In this document: positions 8,278 to 16,519 of the stretch, piece after piece
Layout: each line of letters begins with the position of its first letter
Numbering within the stretch: position 1 is the stretch's first letter
Assembly (NCBI GenBank): GCA_012520375.1
Contig: JAAYOH010000092.1
Location: 1-33,606 of the forward strand
Source of the DNA: Clostridiales bacterium
GTDB taxonomy: Bacteria > Bacillota > Clostridia > Christensenellales > Aristaeellaceae
Reading direction: 5' to 3'
DNA: 33,606 bases
The notes under the pieces: generated by a model
Databases searched by the model: none
What the model saw: the letters and a program-made list of their open reading frames with translations, nothing else
What the model was told of the DNA's origin: nothing
Position numbers and translations under genes: made by a program

Positions 8278-9012
8278 ATGGGTACAGTCCTAACGGTCAG
8301 GGATCTATGCAAAGGGGATATTCTCAAAAGCATCGGTTTTGAAATCCAGGAAGGGGAAATGATCGCCTTGATGGGGCCTTCGGGTTCCGGCAAATCAACG
8401 CTTTTGTACAATGTGTCCGGAATGGATCAGGCGGATGGCGGAGAGGTCCGGCTCGGCGGCATTGAAATCGTCGGCCTGCGCGAAGATGAGAAGGCGCGTT
8501 TGCGGCTGAACCAAATGGGGTTCGTATTTCAGCAGATGAACGTATTGGCCAACCTAAACATCATCGACAACATTGTTTTGCCGGCGGTTCATGCAAAGAA
8601 GAAGCAGAGGCGGGAACTGTACAAACGGGCACGGGCCCTGATGGATGGTTTTCACATCGGAGATCTTGCCGAAAGGCGGGTCCATGAAGTGTCCGGCGGA
8701 CAGCTTCAGAGGGCGTGCATCTGCCGCAGCATGATGATGGAACCTGAAATCCTGTTCGCGGATGAACCTACCGGGGCTTTGAACCAGGCGGCCGCGATGG
8801 ACGTGATGGAGGCGTTTTTGCAGATCAACCGGGCAGGGACCTCCATCCTGATGGCCACCCACGACAGCAAAAATGCCGGGGTGTGCGAGAGGATCTTGTA
8901 TATCCTGGACGGCGAGATCAAAGGCGAACTGAAACTTGGGAAATACACACGGGACGACGCGAAAGAACGGGAGAAAAAAACGCTCCGCTGGCTTGATGAG
9001 ATGGGGTGGTGA
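8278..9012 (+). CDS. ABC transporter ATP-binding protein (MacB/LolD type)
   Basis: This 244-residue nucleotide-binding subunit carries all the expected motifs: Walker A GPSGSGKST at about 37-45, Q-loop in GFVFQQMNV, signature VSGGQLQRA, Walker B ILFADEPTG and switch histidine ATHDS. The LolD/MacB subclass is shown by the Q-loop and signature wording. ATG 8278 was chosen for the GGAGGG 11 bases upstream; a TTG at 8254 overlapping the permease stop is less likely. With the permease it forms one transporter, and with the MFS exporter and TetR regulator a four-gene resistance or export cassette. No terminator was recognised after the stop. Confidence 0.88.
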   Translation: MGTVLTVRDLCKGDILKSIGFEIQEGEMIALMGPSGSGKSTLLYNVSGMDQADGGEVRLGGIEIVGLREDEKARLRLNQMGFVFQQMNVLANLNIIDNIVLPAVHAKKKQRRELYKRARALMDGFHIGDLAERRVHEVSGGQLQRACICRSMMMEPEILFADEPTGALNQAAAMDVMEAFLQINRAGTSILMATHDSKNAGVCERILYILDGEIKGELKLGKYTRDDAKEREKKTLRWLDEMGW

Positions 9013-9092
9013 TCGGCGATCCGGCCGGGATGGCCAAGGGATCGAACGCGGTGCAAAACAAACTCTCTGAATGGAAAATGGGTACGTCCATG

Positions 9093-9121
9093 TTGATTTT
9101 TGAATGTGCTTGTGCTACACT
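9093..9121 (+). promoter_or_regulatory. Promoter of the racemase gene
   Basis: -35 box TTGATT at 9093-9098, 17-bp spacer, -10 box TACACT at 9116-9121 preceded by TGC (extended -10 form). It lies about 87 bp before the gene start. Confidence 0.55.
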
Positions 9122-9207
9122 GCATATGCGCCAAAAACCATGTTTGCGCACAGTGGATCGGTGGAAACGGCTGCACAGCACATCCTTGGAGCGGGGGAGA
9201 ATCAATT

Positions 9208-9897
9208 ATGAAAAAGATCGGCATCCTCGGCGGCATGGGGCCCATGGCCACGGTGGATCTGTTCCAGCGCATCGTGACGGGGACCCCGGCCCGGTCGGAC
9301 GGGGAGCATATTCATATCGTAATCGACAACAACACCGCCATTCCCGACCGGACCCGGGCGCTGCTGCACGGGGGCGCGGATCCCCTGCCGGAAATGGTGA
9401 ACAGCGCCATCCGCCTCGAGGCCATGGGCGCGGATTTTCTCATCATGCCCTGCAACACCGCCCACGCCTTTTACGACAGGCTGCTGCCCTTTGTCCACGT
9501 ACCCTTCCTGCACATGATCCGGGAGACCCTGGAGGAGACCCGGCGGCGGGGCGTCCGGAAGGCGGGTCTGCTGGCTACAGACGGCACCCTCCGCGCCAGG
9601 ATATACCACGACGTGTTCGAGCCGGCGGGCGTTGCATTGATCGAGCCGGACACAAAGGGCCGGGAGGAAGTGATGGGCCTTATCTACAAAGGCGTCAAGG
9701 CGGGAAAGAGGGACTACGACACCGGGCCCCTGCGCCGCGCCCTGGACGACATGCTGTCCCGGGGCGCGCAGGCGCTGATCCTGGGCTGCACGGAATTGCC
9801 CCTGGCCTTTGCCCAGTACGAGGGCCTTTCCGCGTATCCCACCATCGACCCCACCGCGGTCCTCGCCCAAGCCGCCATCCGGGAAGCCATGGGATGA
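9208..9897 (+). CDS. Aspartate/glutamate racemase family protein
   Basis: This 229-residue cytoplasmic enzyme belongs to the cofactor-independent Asp/Glu racemase family. It opens with KKIGILGGMGPMAT, the hallmark of aspartate racemases, and has both catalytic cysteines: C82 in MPCNTAHAF and C194 in LGCTELPLA. These act as the two acid/base catalysts that invert the alpha carbon. Length agrees with the family (about 230). ATG 9208 is preceded by GGGGGAGA; the frame extends upstream but without a binding site. It has its own promoter and converges on the minus-strand IMPase operon. The likely product is D-aspartate, used in Bacillota for peptidoglycan cross-bridges in some lineages; glutamate or another amino acid cannot be excluded. 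Confidence 0.85.
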   Translation: MKKIGILGGMGPMATVDLFQRIVTGTPARSDGEHIHIVIDNNTAIPDRTRALLHGGADPLPEMVNSAIRLEAMGADFLIMPCNTAHAFYDRLLPFVHVPFLHMIRETLEETRRRGVRKAGLLATDGTLRARIYHDVFEPAGVALIEPDTKGREEVMGLIYKGVKAGKRDYDTGPLRRALDDMLSRGAQALILGCTELPLAFAQYEGLSAYPTIDPTAVLAQAAIREAMG

Positions 9898-9979
9898 TGC
9901 GCAAAGGAGGACGGGTAGCCTGGTATAAAAAGGCGCCCATCCCCCTGATGTTGTCGCTTTCTCATTTACTTTTCCTGCC

Positions 9980-10762
9980 CTATTCCCACGCAAACCCCCT
10001 CATGATCTCAAGCACGGCCTCCTGCAGGTGCCCGTTGGTGGCCATCATGGAGCGGACCCGGCCCCGCATCACCAGGGGCTTCCCCTCGCAGTCCGTGGCC
10101 ACGCCCCCGGCTTCCTCGAGGATCAGCCGGCCCGCGGCGTAGTCCCAGGGATGGATGGCGTCGAAGACGCAGGCGCTCAGGCGGCCGGCGGCCAGGTAGC
10201 ACAGGTCCAGGGCAGCGCTGCCCAGCAGCCGCACCCCGCTGGACGCCTGGTGCAGGGCGGTGACCCGGGCCAGGTATCCGGCTTGTTGTCCCTTGGCGCA
10301 GGGGCCCAGTTCAAAGCTGATCAGGGCGTCCGCCAGGTCGCGGGTGTCGCTGACCCGGATGAGCTGCCCGTTCAGGAAGGCGCCGCCCCCCTTTTGGGCG
10401 TGGAAGAGTTCGCCGCTAAACGGGTTATATATTGCCCCCGCCCGGACGCAGCCGTCGGTGACCAGGGCCGCGGAGATGGCGGACAGGTTCAGGCCGAACA
10501 TCACGTTGGTGGTGCCGTCGATGGGGTCCACCACCCAGGTGTTTCCGGGATAGTCCCCGGGGTCGATGGGGGTCTCTTCGGTGTACATCCGCCCGGGCAC
10601 GAGCCTGGGCAGTTCCCGGATCAGGAAGGCGTCCACCGCCCGGTCCACGTCGGTGACGTAATCGCTCGCCCCCTTGGTATGGGGATGCAGTTCCTCAACG
10701 GACAGGGCGACCCGGCCCGCCCGGCGCATCACTTGGATCAGGGCCCCCATGTCAAAATCCAT
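9980..10762 (-). CDS. Inositol monophosphatase family protein
   Basis: This 260-residue enzyme of the Li+-sensitive, Mg2+-dependent phosphatase superfamily has its three metal-site motifs: acidic EE at 62-63, DPIDGTTN at 79-86 and HPWDYAAG near 205-212. Substrates in this family include inositol-1-phosphate, 3'-phosphoadenosine phosphates and fructose-1,6-bisphosphate; the sequence alone does not decide. ATG at 10762 overlaps the thiI stop by one base (TAATG) and has a strong GGGAGG inside the end of thiI, so translation is coupled. It is the last gene of the minus-strand operon. Open frame upstream of 10762 belongs to the opposite reading of thiI and is not part of this protein. Confidence 0.88.
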   Translation of the reverse strand: MDFDMGALIQVMRRAGRVALSVEELHPHTKGASDYVTDVDRAVDAFLIRELPRLVPGRMYTEETPIDPGDYPGNTWVVDPIDGTTNVMFGLNLSAISAALVTDGCVRAGAIYNPFSGELFHAQKGGGAFLNGQLIRVSDTRDLADALISFELGPCAKGQQAGYLARVTALHQASSGVRLLGSAALDLCYLAAGRLSACVFDAIHPWDYAAGRLILEEAGGVATDCEGKPLVMRGRVRSMMATNGHLQEAVLEIMRGFAWE

Positions 10763-11916
10763 TATGAATCCTCCCAACTCTTGTACTGGGTGACCCCATC
10801 CAGGGCGGCCTCGACCAGGCCCTCCACGTCCAGCCTGGCCTCTGCCTTGACCAGGTCCGCCAGCCTGGGCTTTGTGACGGGATGCCGGGGCGTGAACACG
10901 GTGCAGCAGTCCTCGTAGGGGAGGATGGAAGTCTCGTAGGTGCCGATCCTGGCGGCGATGTCGGTGATCTCCAGCTTGTCCAGCCCGATCAGGGGGCGGA
11001 ACACGGGCATGCCCGCCACCGCATCGGTGGCGGCGATGGCTTCCATGGTCTGGCTGGCCACCTGGCCCAGGCTCTCCCCGGTGATCAGGGCGCCGCAGCC
11101 CTGGGCCCGGGCGATGCGCTCCGCGATGCGCATCATGAAGCGGCGCATCAGCACGGTCCCCAGCCCGTCGGGGCACTTTTCATGGATCTCCAGCTGGATC
11201 TCGGTGAAAGGTACGATGTGCACCAGCATGCCGCCGGCGTACTCTCCCAGGATCCGGGCCAGTTCGCACACCTTTTCCCGGGCGCGCTCGCTGGTGTAGG
11301 GGAAGGAGAAGAAGTGCACCGCCTGCACCCGGACCCCCCGCTTCATCACCTGGAAGCCCGCCACCGGGCTGTCGATGCCCCCGGACAACAGCAGCATGGC
11401 CTTGCCGCCGGTGCCCATGGGCAGGCCCCCCACCGCCTCTACCTCGTGGAGGCGGATGTAGCAGTGATCCCGGATCTCCACGTTCAGTTTGTGGTCGGGA
11501 CGGTGCACGTCCACCGTGAGGTGCGGATTGGCTTCCAGCACCCGCCCCCCGATGATCTTCTGCAATTCCATGGAATCCAGGGGGAAGGATTTGTCGCTGC
11601 GCCGGGCGATCACCTTAAAGGTGCCCGTCAACCCTTCGGCCATGCGGGCGCACTGCTTGCAGATGGCCTCCAGATCCTTTTCCATTTCCACCGCGGGGCA
11701 CACCCCCAGGATGCCGAAAACCCGGCGCACCCGCTGGGCGCAGGCTTCCATGTCGGGGCAATCGGATACGTAGATGCGGGAATCGCTCATCCACACCCGC
11801 CCCCCCAGGGGTTCCACGGCGCGGCGCACATTGTCCACCAGCTTGCGCAGAAAATAGGGCCGGTTCAGCCCCTTCAGGTGCACTTCGCCGAAGCGCAGCA
11901 AGAGCACGTCTCTCAT
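10762..11916 (-). CDS. thiI: tRNA 4-thiouridine synthase ThiI (without rhodanese domain)
   Basis: This 384-residue protein has the ThiI layout: an N-terminal ferredoxin-like region (RDVLLLRFGEVHLKG), a THUMP RNA-binding domain (about 60-165) and an ATP pyrophosphatase domain with PP-loop SGGIDS at 178-183. It adenylates U8 of tRNA and inserts sulfur to give 4-thiouridine, a near-UV sensor, and may serve thiamine synthesis. The C-terminal rhodanese domain of the E. coli enzyme is absent, as is common in Bacillota, where a dedicated cysteine desulfurase supplies sulfur. That partner is the gene directly upstream, ending one base before this ATG. AGGAGG lies just before the start, inside the end of the desulfurase gene. 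Confidence 0.92.
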   Translation of the reverse strand: MRDVLLLRFGEVHLKGLNRPYFLRKLVDNVRRAVEPLGGRVWMSDSRIYVSDCPDMEACAQRVRRVFGILGVCPAVEMEKDLEAICKQCARMAEGLTGTFKVIARRSDKSFPLDSMELQKIIGGRVLEANPHLTVDVHRPDHKLNVEIRDHCYIRLHEVEAVGGLPMGTGGKAMLLLSGGIDSPVAGFQVMKRGVRVQAVHFFSFPYTSERAREKVCELARILGEYAGGMLVHIVPFTEIQLEIHEKCPDGLGTVLMRRFMMRIAERIARAQGCGALITGESLGQVASQTMEAIAATDAVAGMPVFRPLIGLDKLEITDIAARIGTYETSILPYEDCCTVFTPRHPVTKPRLADLVKAEARLDVEGLVEAALDGVTQYKSWEDS

Positions 11917-11917
11917 G

Positions 11918-13060
11918 TCATTTCCTCCTGAAACGTTTGAGGGTATCATACAGCTCACCGGTACAGCGGCAGGCGTAATCGATCTGGCTTTCCCGGGTGT
12001 CCGGGCACAGGCTGAAGCGCAGCGCGCCCTCCGCCACGTCCAGGGGGATGCCCATGGCGCTGAGCACCCCGCTCACCTTGCGCTTTTTGGACGAGCAGGC
12101 GGCGCCGGTGGACACGTACACCCCTTTGGCCTCCAGGGCGTGGAGCAGCACCTCTCCCCGGACCCCGGGGAAGCTGAGGTTCAGGATGTGGGGCGCCCCC
12201 GCACCGGGATCGGGGCCGTTCACCTTTAGGTCCGGGATCCGCTCCCGCATCCCCTTCAGCAGCCGCATTTTCAGTTCCATCATGGTTTTCGCTGCCGACG
12301 CCGGATACCTCTCTACGGCCGCCAACAATCCCGCGATGCCGGGGGTGTTCTCGGTCCCGGAGCGCAGCCCGTCCTCCTGATCGCCGCCCAGCTGCCGGGG
12401 CGCCAGCCGGACCCCCTTGCGCACCCACAGGGCGCCTACTCCCTTGGGCCCGTGGATCTTGTGGGCGCTCAGGGTGTACAGGTCGAAGAGACGGGCGTCC
12501 GTGGGCAGGCGCAAAAAGCCCTGTACCCCGTCCAGGTGCAGCAGGGTGTTGGGGGACAGCCGGCGGGCCAGTTTGGACAGTTTCCGAACGTCCAGCACCG
12601 CCCCGGTCTCGTTGTTGACCTGCATCATGCTGATCAGGTCCGGGGGGTCGCGTTCCAGCAGATCCTCGAGTTGCGCCCAGTCGGGTTCCCCCGTCCCGTC
12701 CACCCGGATCAGGCTGAGCCGGTGCCCCAGGCGCTCCAGGGCCCGGGCGGCCTCCAGCACCGAGGGATGTTCCACCCGGCTCACCGCCAGATGCCGCATC
12801 CCGTACATGGCTTCCACGGAACCCATCAGGGCCAGGTTGTTGGCTTCGGTGCCCCCGGAGGTAAAGAGCAGCTGCCCGGCAGGGGCATGCAGTATCTCCT
12901 CGATGACGGCCCGCGCCCGCTTCAGCTGTTTTTCCGCCTCCATGGCCGGAGCGTAAAGGGAGGAGGGATTGTAAAACCCCTCCCGCATACAGTGCTCCAT
13001 GGCCGCGATGACCGCCTCGGAAGGCCGGGTCGTGGCGCTGTTGTCCAGGTAGGCAGTCAT
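11918..13060 (-). CDS. Cysteine desulfurase, NifS/NifZ type, partner of ThiI
   Basis: This 380-residue PLP enzyme begins MTAYLDNSATTRPS and shows the family motifs in order: GGTEANN, PLP-region histidine in VEHPSV, Asn/Glu in VNNETG, the PLP lysine in SAHKIHGPKG (K201) and the sulfur-carrying cysteine in STGAACSS (C322). It takes sulfur from cysteine as a persulfide and passes it to an acceptor. I chose ATG 13060, which overlaps the upstream stop as ATGA; a GTG at 13069 is possible. Since thiI follows after one base, the natural acceptor is ThiI, as with B. subtilis NifZ, rather than an Fe-S scaffold; no iscU is present here. Confidence 0.9.
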   Translation of the reverse strand: MTAYLDNSATTRPSEAVIAAMEHCMREGFYNPSSLYAPAMEAEKQLKRARAVIEEILHAPAGQLLFTSGGTEANNLALMGSVEAMYGMRHLAVSRVEHPSVLEAARALERLGHRLSLIRVDGTGEPDWAQLEDLLERDPPDLISMMQVNNETGAVLDVRKLSKLARRLSPNTLLHLDGVQGFLRLPTDARLFDLYTLSAHKIHGPKGVGALWVRKGVRLAPRQLGGDQEDGLRSGTENTPGIAGLLAAVERYPASAAKTMMELKMRLLKGMRERIPDLKVNGPDPGAGAPHILNLSFPGVRGEVLLHALEAKGVYVSTGAACSSKKRKVSGVLSAMGIPLDVAEGALRFSLCPDTRESQIDYACRCTGELYDTLKRFRRK

Positions 13061-13620
13061 TTCTGCCACACCCCGAAGCCCAGGTATCCCGCCTTATTGA
13101 CCATGGCCACCATTTCGTCGGACAATTCCACCACCATCAGGTGCTTTACCTGGTTCTTGGTGAAGTAAAAGTAATACAGCTTGGCTTCCCGGTTCACGAA
13201 CCAGTTGTGCTTTTTGACGTCTTTCATGGAGACCAGGCGCCGGAAACCCTCGGAGTTCACCGGGCCCGCCGCATCCACGTTTTTCATGTTCAGGCAGGTC
13301 AGGTACTTGCGCTTTCTGTTGTTCATCACCTTGGACACGTCCAGGTCCCCGTTGGTGAAGGTGTACTCGAACTCGGTTTTCAGGTTGTCCTTGTTGCGCA
13401 GGCACAGAAAGAGGGCCAGGCCGAAGAGCAGCGTCAAAACGATGTTGAACAATGCGGTGCCGTCAAAGCCTGTTGTGGTGATGGCCAGCAGGACGCCCTG
13501 CAGGCTCATAAAGGCCATGATGCCGCTGAGGACGATGATCACCCAGCACAGGATATACATCAGGTTGTACAAACCGGGCTTTTGGCGCACGGCCACCTCT
13601 TCCCGAAAATTGTCCATCAT
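13057..13620 (-). CDS. DUF6106-like membrane protein, function unknown
   Basis: This 187-residue protein has two transmembrane helices near the N-terminus (about 21-42 and 58-80) and a cytoplasmic C-terminal domain of about 105 residues. The helices and the sequence VSKVMNNRKRK remind me of the DUF6106 family found in Clostridia (from memory). The soluble domain looks like a small beta-rich fold with no catalytic residues. ATG 13620 is preceded by AGGAGG nine bases upstream; a second ATG follows directly. It is the first gene of a four-gene operon with cysteine desulfurase, thiI and IMPase, and its stop overlaps the desulfurase start by four bases. Nothing ties it to sulfur transfer beyond this coupling. 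Confidence 0.7.
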   Translation of the reverse strand: MMDNFREEVAVRQKPGLYNLMYILCWVIIVLSGIMAFMSLQGVLLAITTTGFDGTALFNIVLTLLFGLALFLCLRNKDNLKTEFEYTFTNGDLDVSKVMNNRKRKYLTCLNMKNVDAAGPVNSEGFRRLVSMKDVKKHNWFVNREAKLYYFYFTKNQVKHLMVVELSDEMVAMVNKAGYLGFGVWQK

Positions 13621-13655
13621 GCGTATGTTCCTCCTGATCCGTAATGCTATCTTCC

Positions 13656-13664
13656 ATTATACCA
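13656..13664 (-). promoter_or_regulatory. Extended -10 promoter of the DUF6106-thiI operon
   Basis: On the minus strand TGG-TATAAT reads as an extended -10 element (perfect TATAAT, 13661-13656) about 36 bp upstream of the first start codon. No clear -35 box lies 17 bp upstream, which fits the extended -10 type. Confidence 0.5.
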
Positions 13665-13912
13665 CATCAACGGCATGATGGGGGCAGATTTTTCGGGGGA
13701 ATTTGTGAAGTTTGCCACAGGAAAGGGGCAAACCGGCTTTTGCATCCCAATGGATCTGCGGCGGGGGGCTTCCGGCGGGGCGTTCCGCCTCGGCGCAACG
13801 CCGGCAAGGAAATCCCCATTTAGCATCAGATTTCCCTTCCCGCGCTTTTCTTTTGCCTGCCGTTGTGCTATGATAAACTATAGCTACATCCACGGGAAAG
13901 GTGAGGAATGTT
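13665..13912. other. Divergent intergenic region
   Basis: About 250 bp separate the minus-strand operon promoter from the first plus-strand gene. TATGAT at about 13869 could be the -10 box for the plus operon, but no good -35 box is seen. No hairpin, repeat or small gene could be supported. Confidence 0.3.
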
Positions 13913-14821
13913 GTGGCCTGGAACATTTTCAATCGATTCTATTACGGCAAGGCGGGTCAGGCGGATTTCACCACGGAAAACCTGCCCGCAAACCGCTGGC
14001 AGCTGTTCTGGCAGATGCTGCGGGTGCGGCTGAGCAGCCTGGTGGGGGTCAACCTCTTGTACGCCCTCTTCTGCCTGCCCGGCATCGTGTGGACCGTCGT
14101 CAACTTGATGGCCCTTTTGGGCAGCGCCCGGGAGGGCTCCATAAACCTGATAGAAAACGGCCTCATGACCATCTACCTCCTGGGCATGATCCCGTGCCTG
14201 GCGGTGGCGGGCATCGGCGCCACGGGGGAGATGTACGTGCTGCGCAACTGGGCCCGGGACCAGCATGCCTTCGTGCTCAGCGACTTCAAAGACGCGGTGA
14301 AGGGCAACTGGAAGTACGGGCTGCTCGTGGGGCTGATCAACGGGCTCTCCCTGTTTCTGGTGTACATCTGCTACATGTTCTACGGCCACATGTCCAGGGA
14401 GAACTGGCTCTGGGTGATCCCCCAGATGCTTTCCCTGACGGTGTGCGCCCTGTGGTGGATGATCAACATGATCATCTATCCCATGATGGTGACCTACGAC
14501 ATGAAGTTCAAGGTGCTGGTGCGCAACAGCGCCATCATGGTGGTGGCGCGGCTGCCCTGGTCCCTGCTGTTCCTGGCCACAACTTCGGTGCTGCCCGCCC
14601 TGTTGTCCATGGTGTACCTGCCCTACAGCGCCCTCATCGTCGCGCTGTTCTTCCTCCTCATCGGCTTTGCATTCAACGGCTTCATCTATGCCTCCTACGC
14701 CAACAGCTGCTTTGACAAGTACCTGAACCCCAGGATCGAAGGGGCTGCCGTGGGCCGGGGCCTGCGCCAGGATGACGACGAGGACGACGAGGACGTCGAA
14801 GATCCCAATCCGGTGATCTAA
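13913..14821 (+). CDS. YesL/DUF624 family membrane protein
   Basis: This 302-residue protein has six predicted membrane helices and the family's characteristic opening WNIFNRFYYGKAG, followed by a conserved aromatic first half. The C-terminus is a short acidic tail (DDDEDDEDVED). DUF624/YesL proteins are often encoded near sugar-uptake genes in Bacillota, but their function is unknown; here it heads an operon of housekeeping genes. I chose GTG 13913 because AAAGGTGAGG lies six bases upstream; GTG 13901 would place the start inside that ribosome binding site. The next gene starts 13 bp downstream. Confidence 0.78.
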   Translation: MAWNIFNRFYYGKAGQADFTTENLPANRWQLFWQMLRVRLSSLVGVNLLYALFCLPGIVWTVVNLMALLGSAREGSINLIENGLMTIYLLGMIPCLAVAGIGATGEMYVLRNWARDQHAFVLSDFKDAVKGNWKYGLLVGLINGLSLFLVYICYMFYGHMSRENWLWVIPQMLSLTVCALWWMINMIIYPMMVTYDMKFKVLVRNSAIMVVARLPWSLLFLATTSVLPALLSMVYLPYSALIVALFFLLIGFAFNGFIYASYANSCFDKYLNPRIEGAAVGRGLRQDDDEDDEDVEDPNPVI

Positions 14822-14834
14822 GGGGAGGCCCGGC

Positions 14835-15617
14835 ATGTATACCCCCCAATTTGCAGCTTTGTACGACAGCCTGATGGAGGATTTCGACTACCCCGCCTGG
14901 GCGGACTACTACCTGGAATTGATCCGGGAGAGCGCCGGGGGCAAACCAAAGCACCTGTGTGAGTGCGGCTGCGGCACCGGGAACATGACCCTGGAATGGG
15001 CGGCGAAGGGCATCCGGGTGACCGGGGTGGACCTGTCCGCCCCCATGCTCCAGGTCGCCTCGGACAAGGCGCGGAAGCGGGGGCTATCCCTGACCTTTGT
15101 GTGCCAGGACATGACCCGCCTGGCCCTGCATCGGCCCGTGGATGCCATCGCCTGTCCCTGCGACGGGGTCAATTACCTGCTGGATGACGAGGCAGTGGCT
15201 TCTTTTTTTGCCCGGGCCCATCAAAGTTTGCGCCCCGGCGGCGCCCTGGTCTTCGACGTGTCCACCCCGCACAAACTCTTTGGGATGGAGGGAGCGCCCT
15301 ACTACGAGGACCGGGAGGACCTGACCTACCTGTGGACCGCCCGGCGGCGGGGGGGATTGGTGGACATGGCCCTCACCTTTTTTCTGCGCCGGGGGGGCGG
15401 CCTGTACCAGCGCTTCGACGAAATGCAGACCCAGCGGGCGCACCGGGCGGAAGACCTCGTCAAGGCCCTGGAAAAGGCGGGATTCACGGGCATCGCCCTG
15501 TACGGGGACAGGCGCCTGGATCCGCCGGAAGACCAGGAACTGCGCTGGCATTTCGCGGCGCGGAAAAAAGGCGCATCACAGCGCCCGACAGTCGGGAAGG
15601 AAACGATCGGCGTATGA
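14835..15617 (+). CDS. Class I SAM-dependent methyltransferase
   Basis: This 260-residue protein carries the SAM-binding motif I CECGCGTGNMT at 42-52, an acidic end of strand 2 in VTGVDLS, and a motif IV-like CPCDGVNYL. The Methyltransf_25/11 fold fills residues 35-150; the rest is a beta-rich region common to small-molecule or lipid methyltransferases. The substrate cannot be named. AGGGGAGG stands about 7 bases before ATG 14835. Its stop overlaps the hsp33 start (ATGA), so the two are translated together. The same order, methyltransferase followed by Hsp33, has no known functional meaning that I can cite. Confidence 0.82.
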   Translation: MYTPQFAALYDSLMEDFDYPAWADYYLELIRESAGGKPKHLCECGCGTGNMTLEWAAKGIRVTGVDLSAPMLQVASDKARKRGLSLTFVCQDMTRLALHRPVDAIACPCDGVNYLLDDEAVASFFARAHQSLRPGGALVFDVSTPHKLFGMEGAPYYEDREDLTYLWTARRRGGLVDMALTFFLRRGGGLYQRFDEMQTQRAHRAEDLVKALEKAGFTGIALYGDRRLDPPEDQELRWHFAARKKGASQRPTVGKETIGV

Positions 15618-16504
15618 ATCAGACGGTTCCGGCGGATATCCTGTATCGGATCGATCTGCTGAATGGACAGGCCCGGGGGCTGCTGTTGCGCTCCACCGCC
15701 ATGGCGGAGGAGGGGCGGCGGATCCACGGGCTCAGCCGCACCGCCACCGCGGCCCTGGGCCGGCTCATGAGCATGACCTGCATCATGGGCGCCCTGCTGA
15801 AGGAGGACAAGGGTTCGGTGAGCTGCATCGTCCGCGGGGACGGGCCCCTGGGCACCATGATCGCGGTGGGCCGCCCCACCGGGGACGTGAAGGGCTACGT
15901 ACAGCAGCCGGACGTGGAGCTGCCCCGGGTAGAGGGCAAGCTGCCCGTGGGGGACGCGGTGGGCCGTCACGGAACCCTGCAGGTCATCAAGGACCTGGGT
16001 TTTGGCGAGCCCTACTCCGGACAGGTCAACCTGGTCTCCGGGGAATTGGGGGAGGATTTCGCCCTGTACTTCACCGCCTCCGAGCAAACCCCTTCTCTGG
16101 TCTCCCTGGGGGTGCTCACGGGGGACACCGTGCAGGCCGCAGGGGGGCTGCTGGTGCAGCTGCTGCCCGGCGCTTTACAGGAGGCCCCCGGGCTTTTGGA
16201 AGCGAGGGCCCCTGTCTTTTCCCACATCTCTTCCCTGTTGGCAGAGTGGGGGGACGAGGCATTGATCCACAGGCTCTTTGAGGGGCTGGAGCCCAAGGTG
16301 CTGGGTACCCAGTCCGTCCGTTACGCCTGCGACTGTTCCCGGGAGCGGGTGGAGCGGGCGCTGATCTCCCTCGGGCGGGCTGAATTGGAGCAGCTGATCC
16401 GGGAACAGGATCATTGCACCGTGGACTGCCAGTTCTGCAACAGCCGGCGCGCCTTCAGCGGGCAGGAGCTTCGCGCCCTGCTGGACGTGGCGACCCGGCC
16501 CTGA
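15614..16504 (+). CDS. hslO: Hsp33 redox-regulated chaperone
   Basis: This 296-residue protein is a complete Hsp33. The N-terminal substrate-binding domain includes CIVRGDGPLGTM and GYVQQPDVELP, and the C-terminal zinc switch has the four cysteines as CDC (in RYACDCSRERV) and CQFC (in TVDCQFCNS). Under oxidative stress these cysteines form disulfides, zinc leaves, the linker unfolds and the dimer holds unfolding proteins in the cytoplasm. Start ATG 15614 overlaps the methyltransferase stop by four bases; a longer frame upstream is the shadow of that gene. Length and motif order are normal. Confidence 0.94.
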   Translation: MNQTVPADILYRIDLLNGQARGLLLRSTAMAEEGRRIHGLSRTATAALGRLMSMTCIMGALLKEDKGSVSCIVRGDGPLGTMIAVGRPTGDVKGYVQQPDVELPRVEGKLPVGDAVGRHGTLQVIKDLGFGEPYSGQVNLVSGELGEDFALYFTASEQTPSLVSLGVLTGDTVQAAGGLLVQLLPGALQEAPGLLEARAPVFSHISSLLAEWGDEALIHRLFEGLEPKVLGTQSVRYACDCSRERVERALISLGRAELEQLIREQDHCTVDCQFCNSRRAFSGQELRALLDVATRP

Positions 16505-16519
16505 ACGGAGGATTTTGCC

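Noticed and set aside
9898-9979. Terminator between the racemase and IMPase genes
   Set aside because: The convergent spacer was read on both strands, but no stem with a U-tract was found.
10762-11176. Long N-terminal extension of the IMPase frame
   Set aside because: The frame stays open upstream, but the residues are the Pro/Gly/Arg-rich shadow of thiI; a good ribosome binding site and the TAATG overlap fix the start at 10762.
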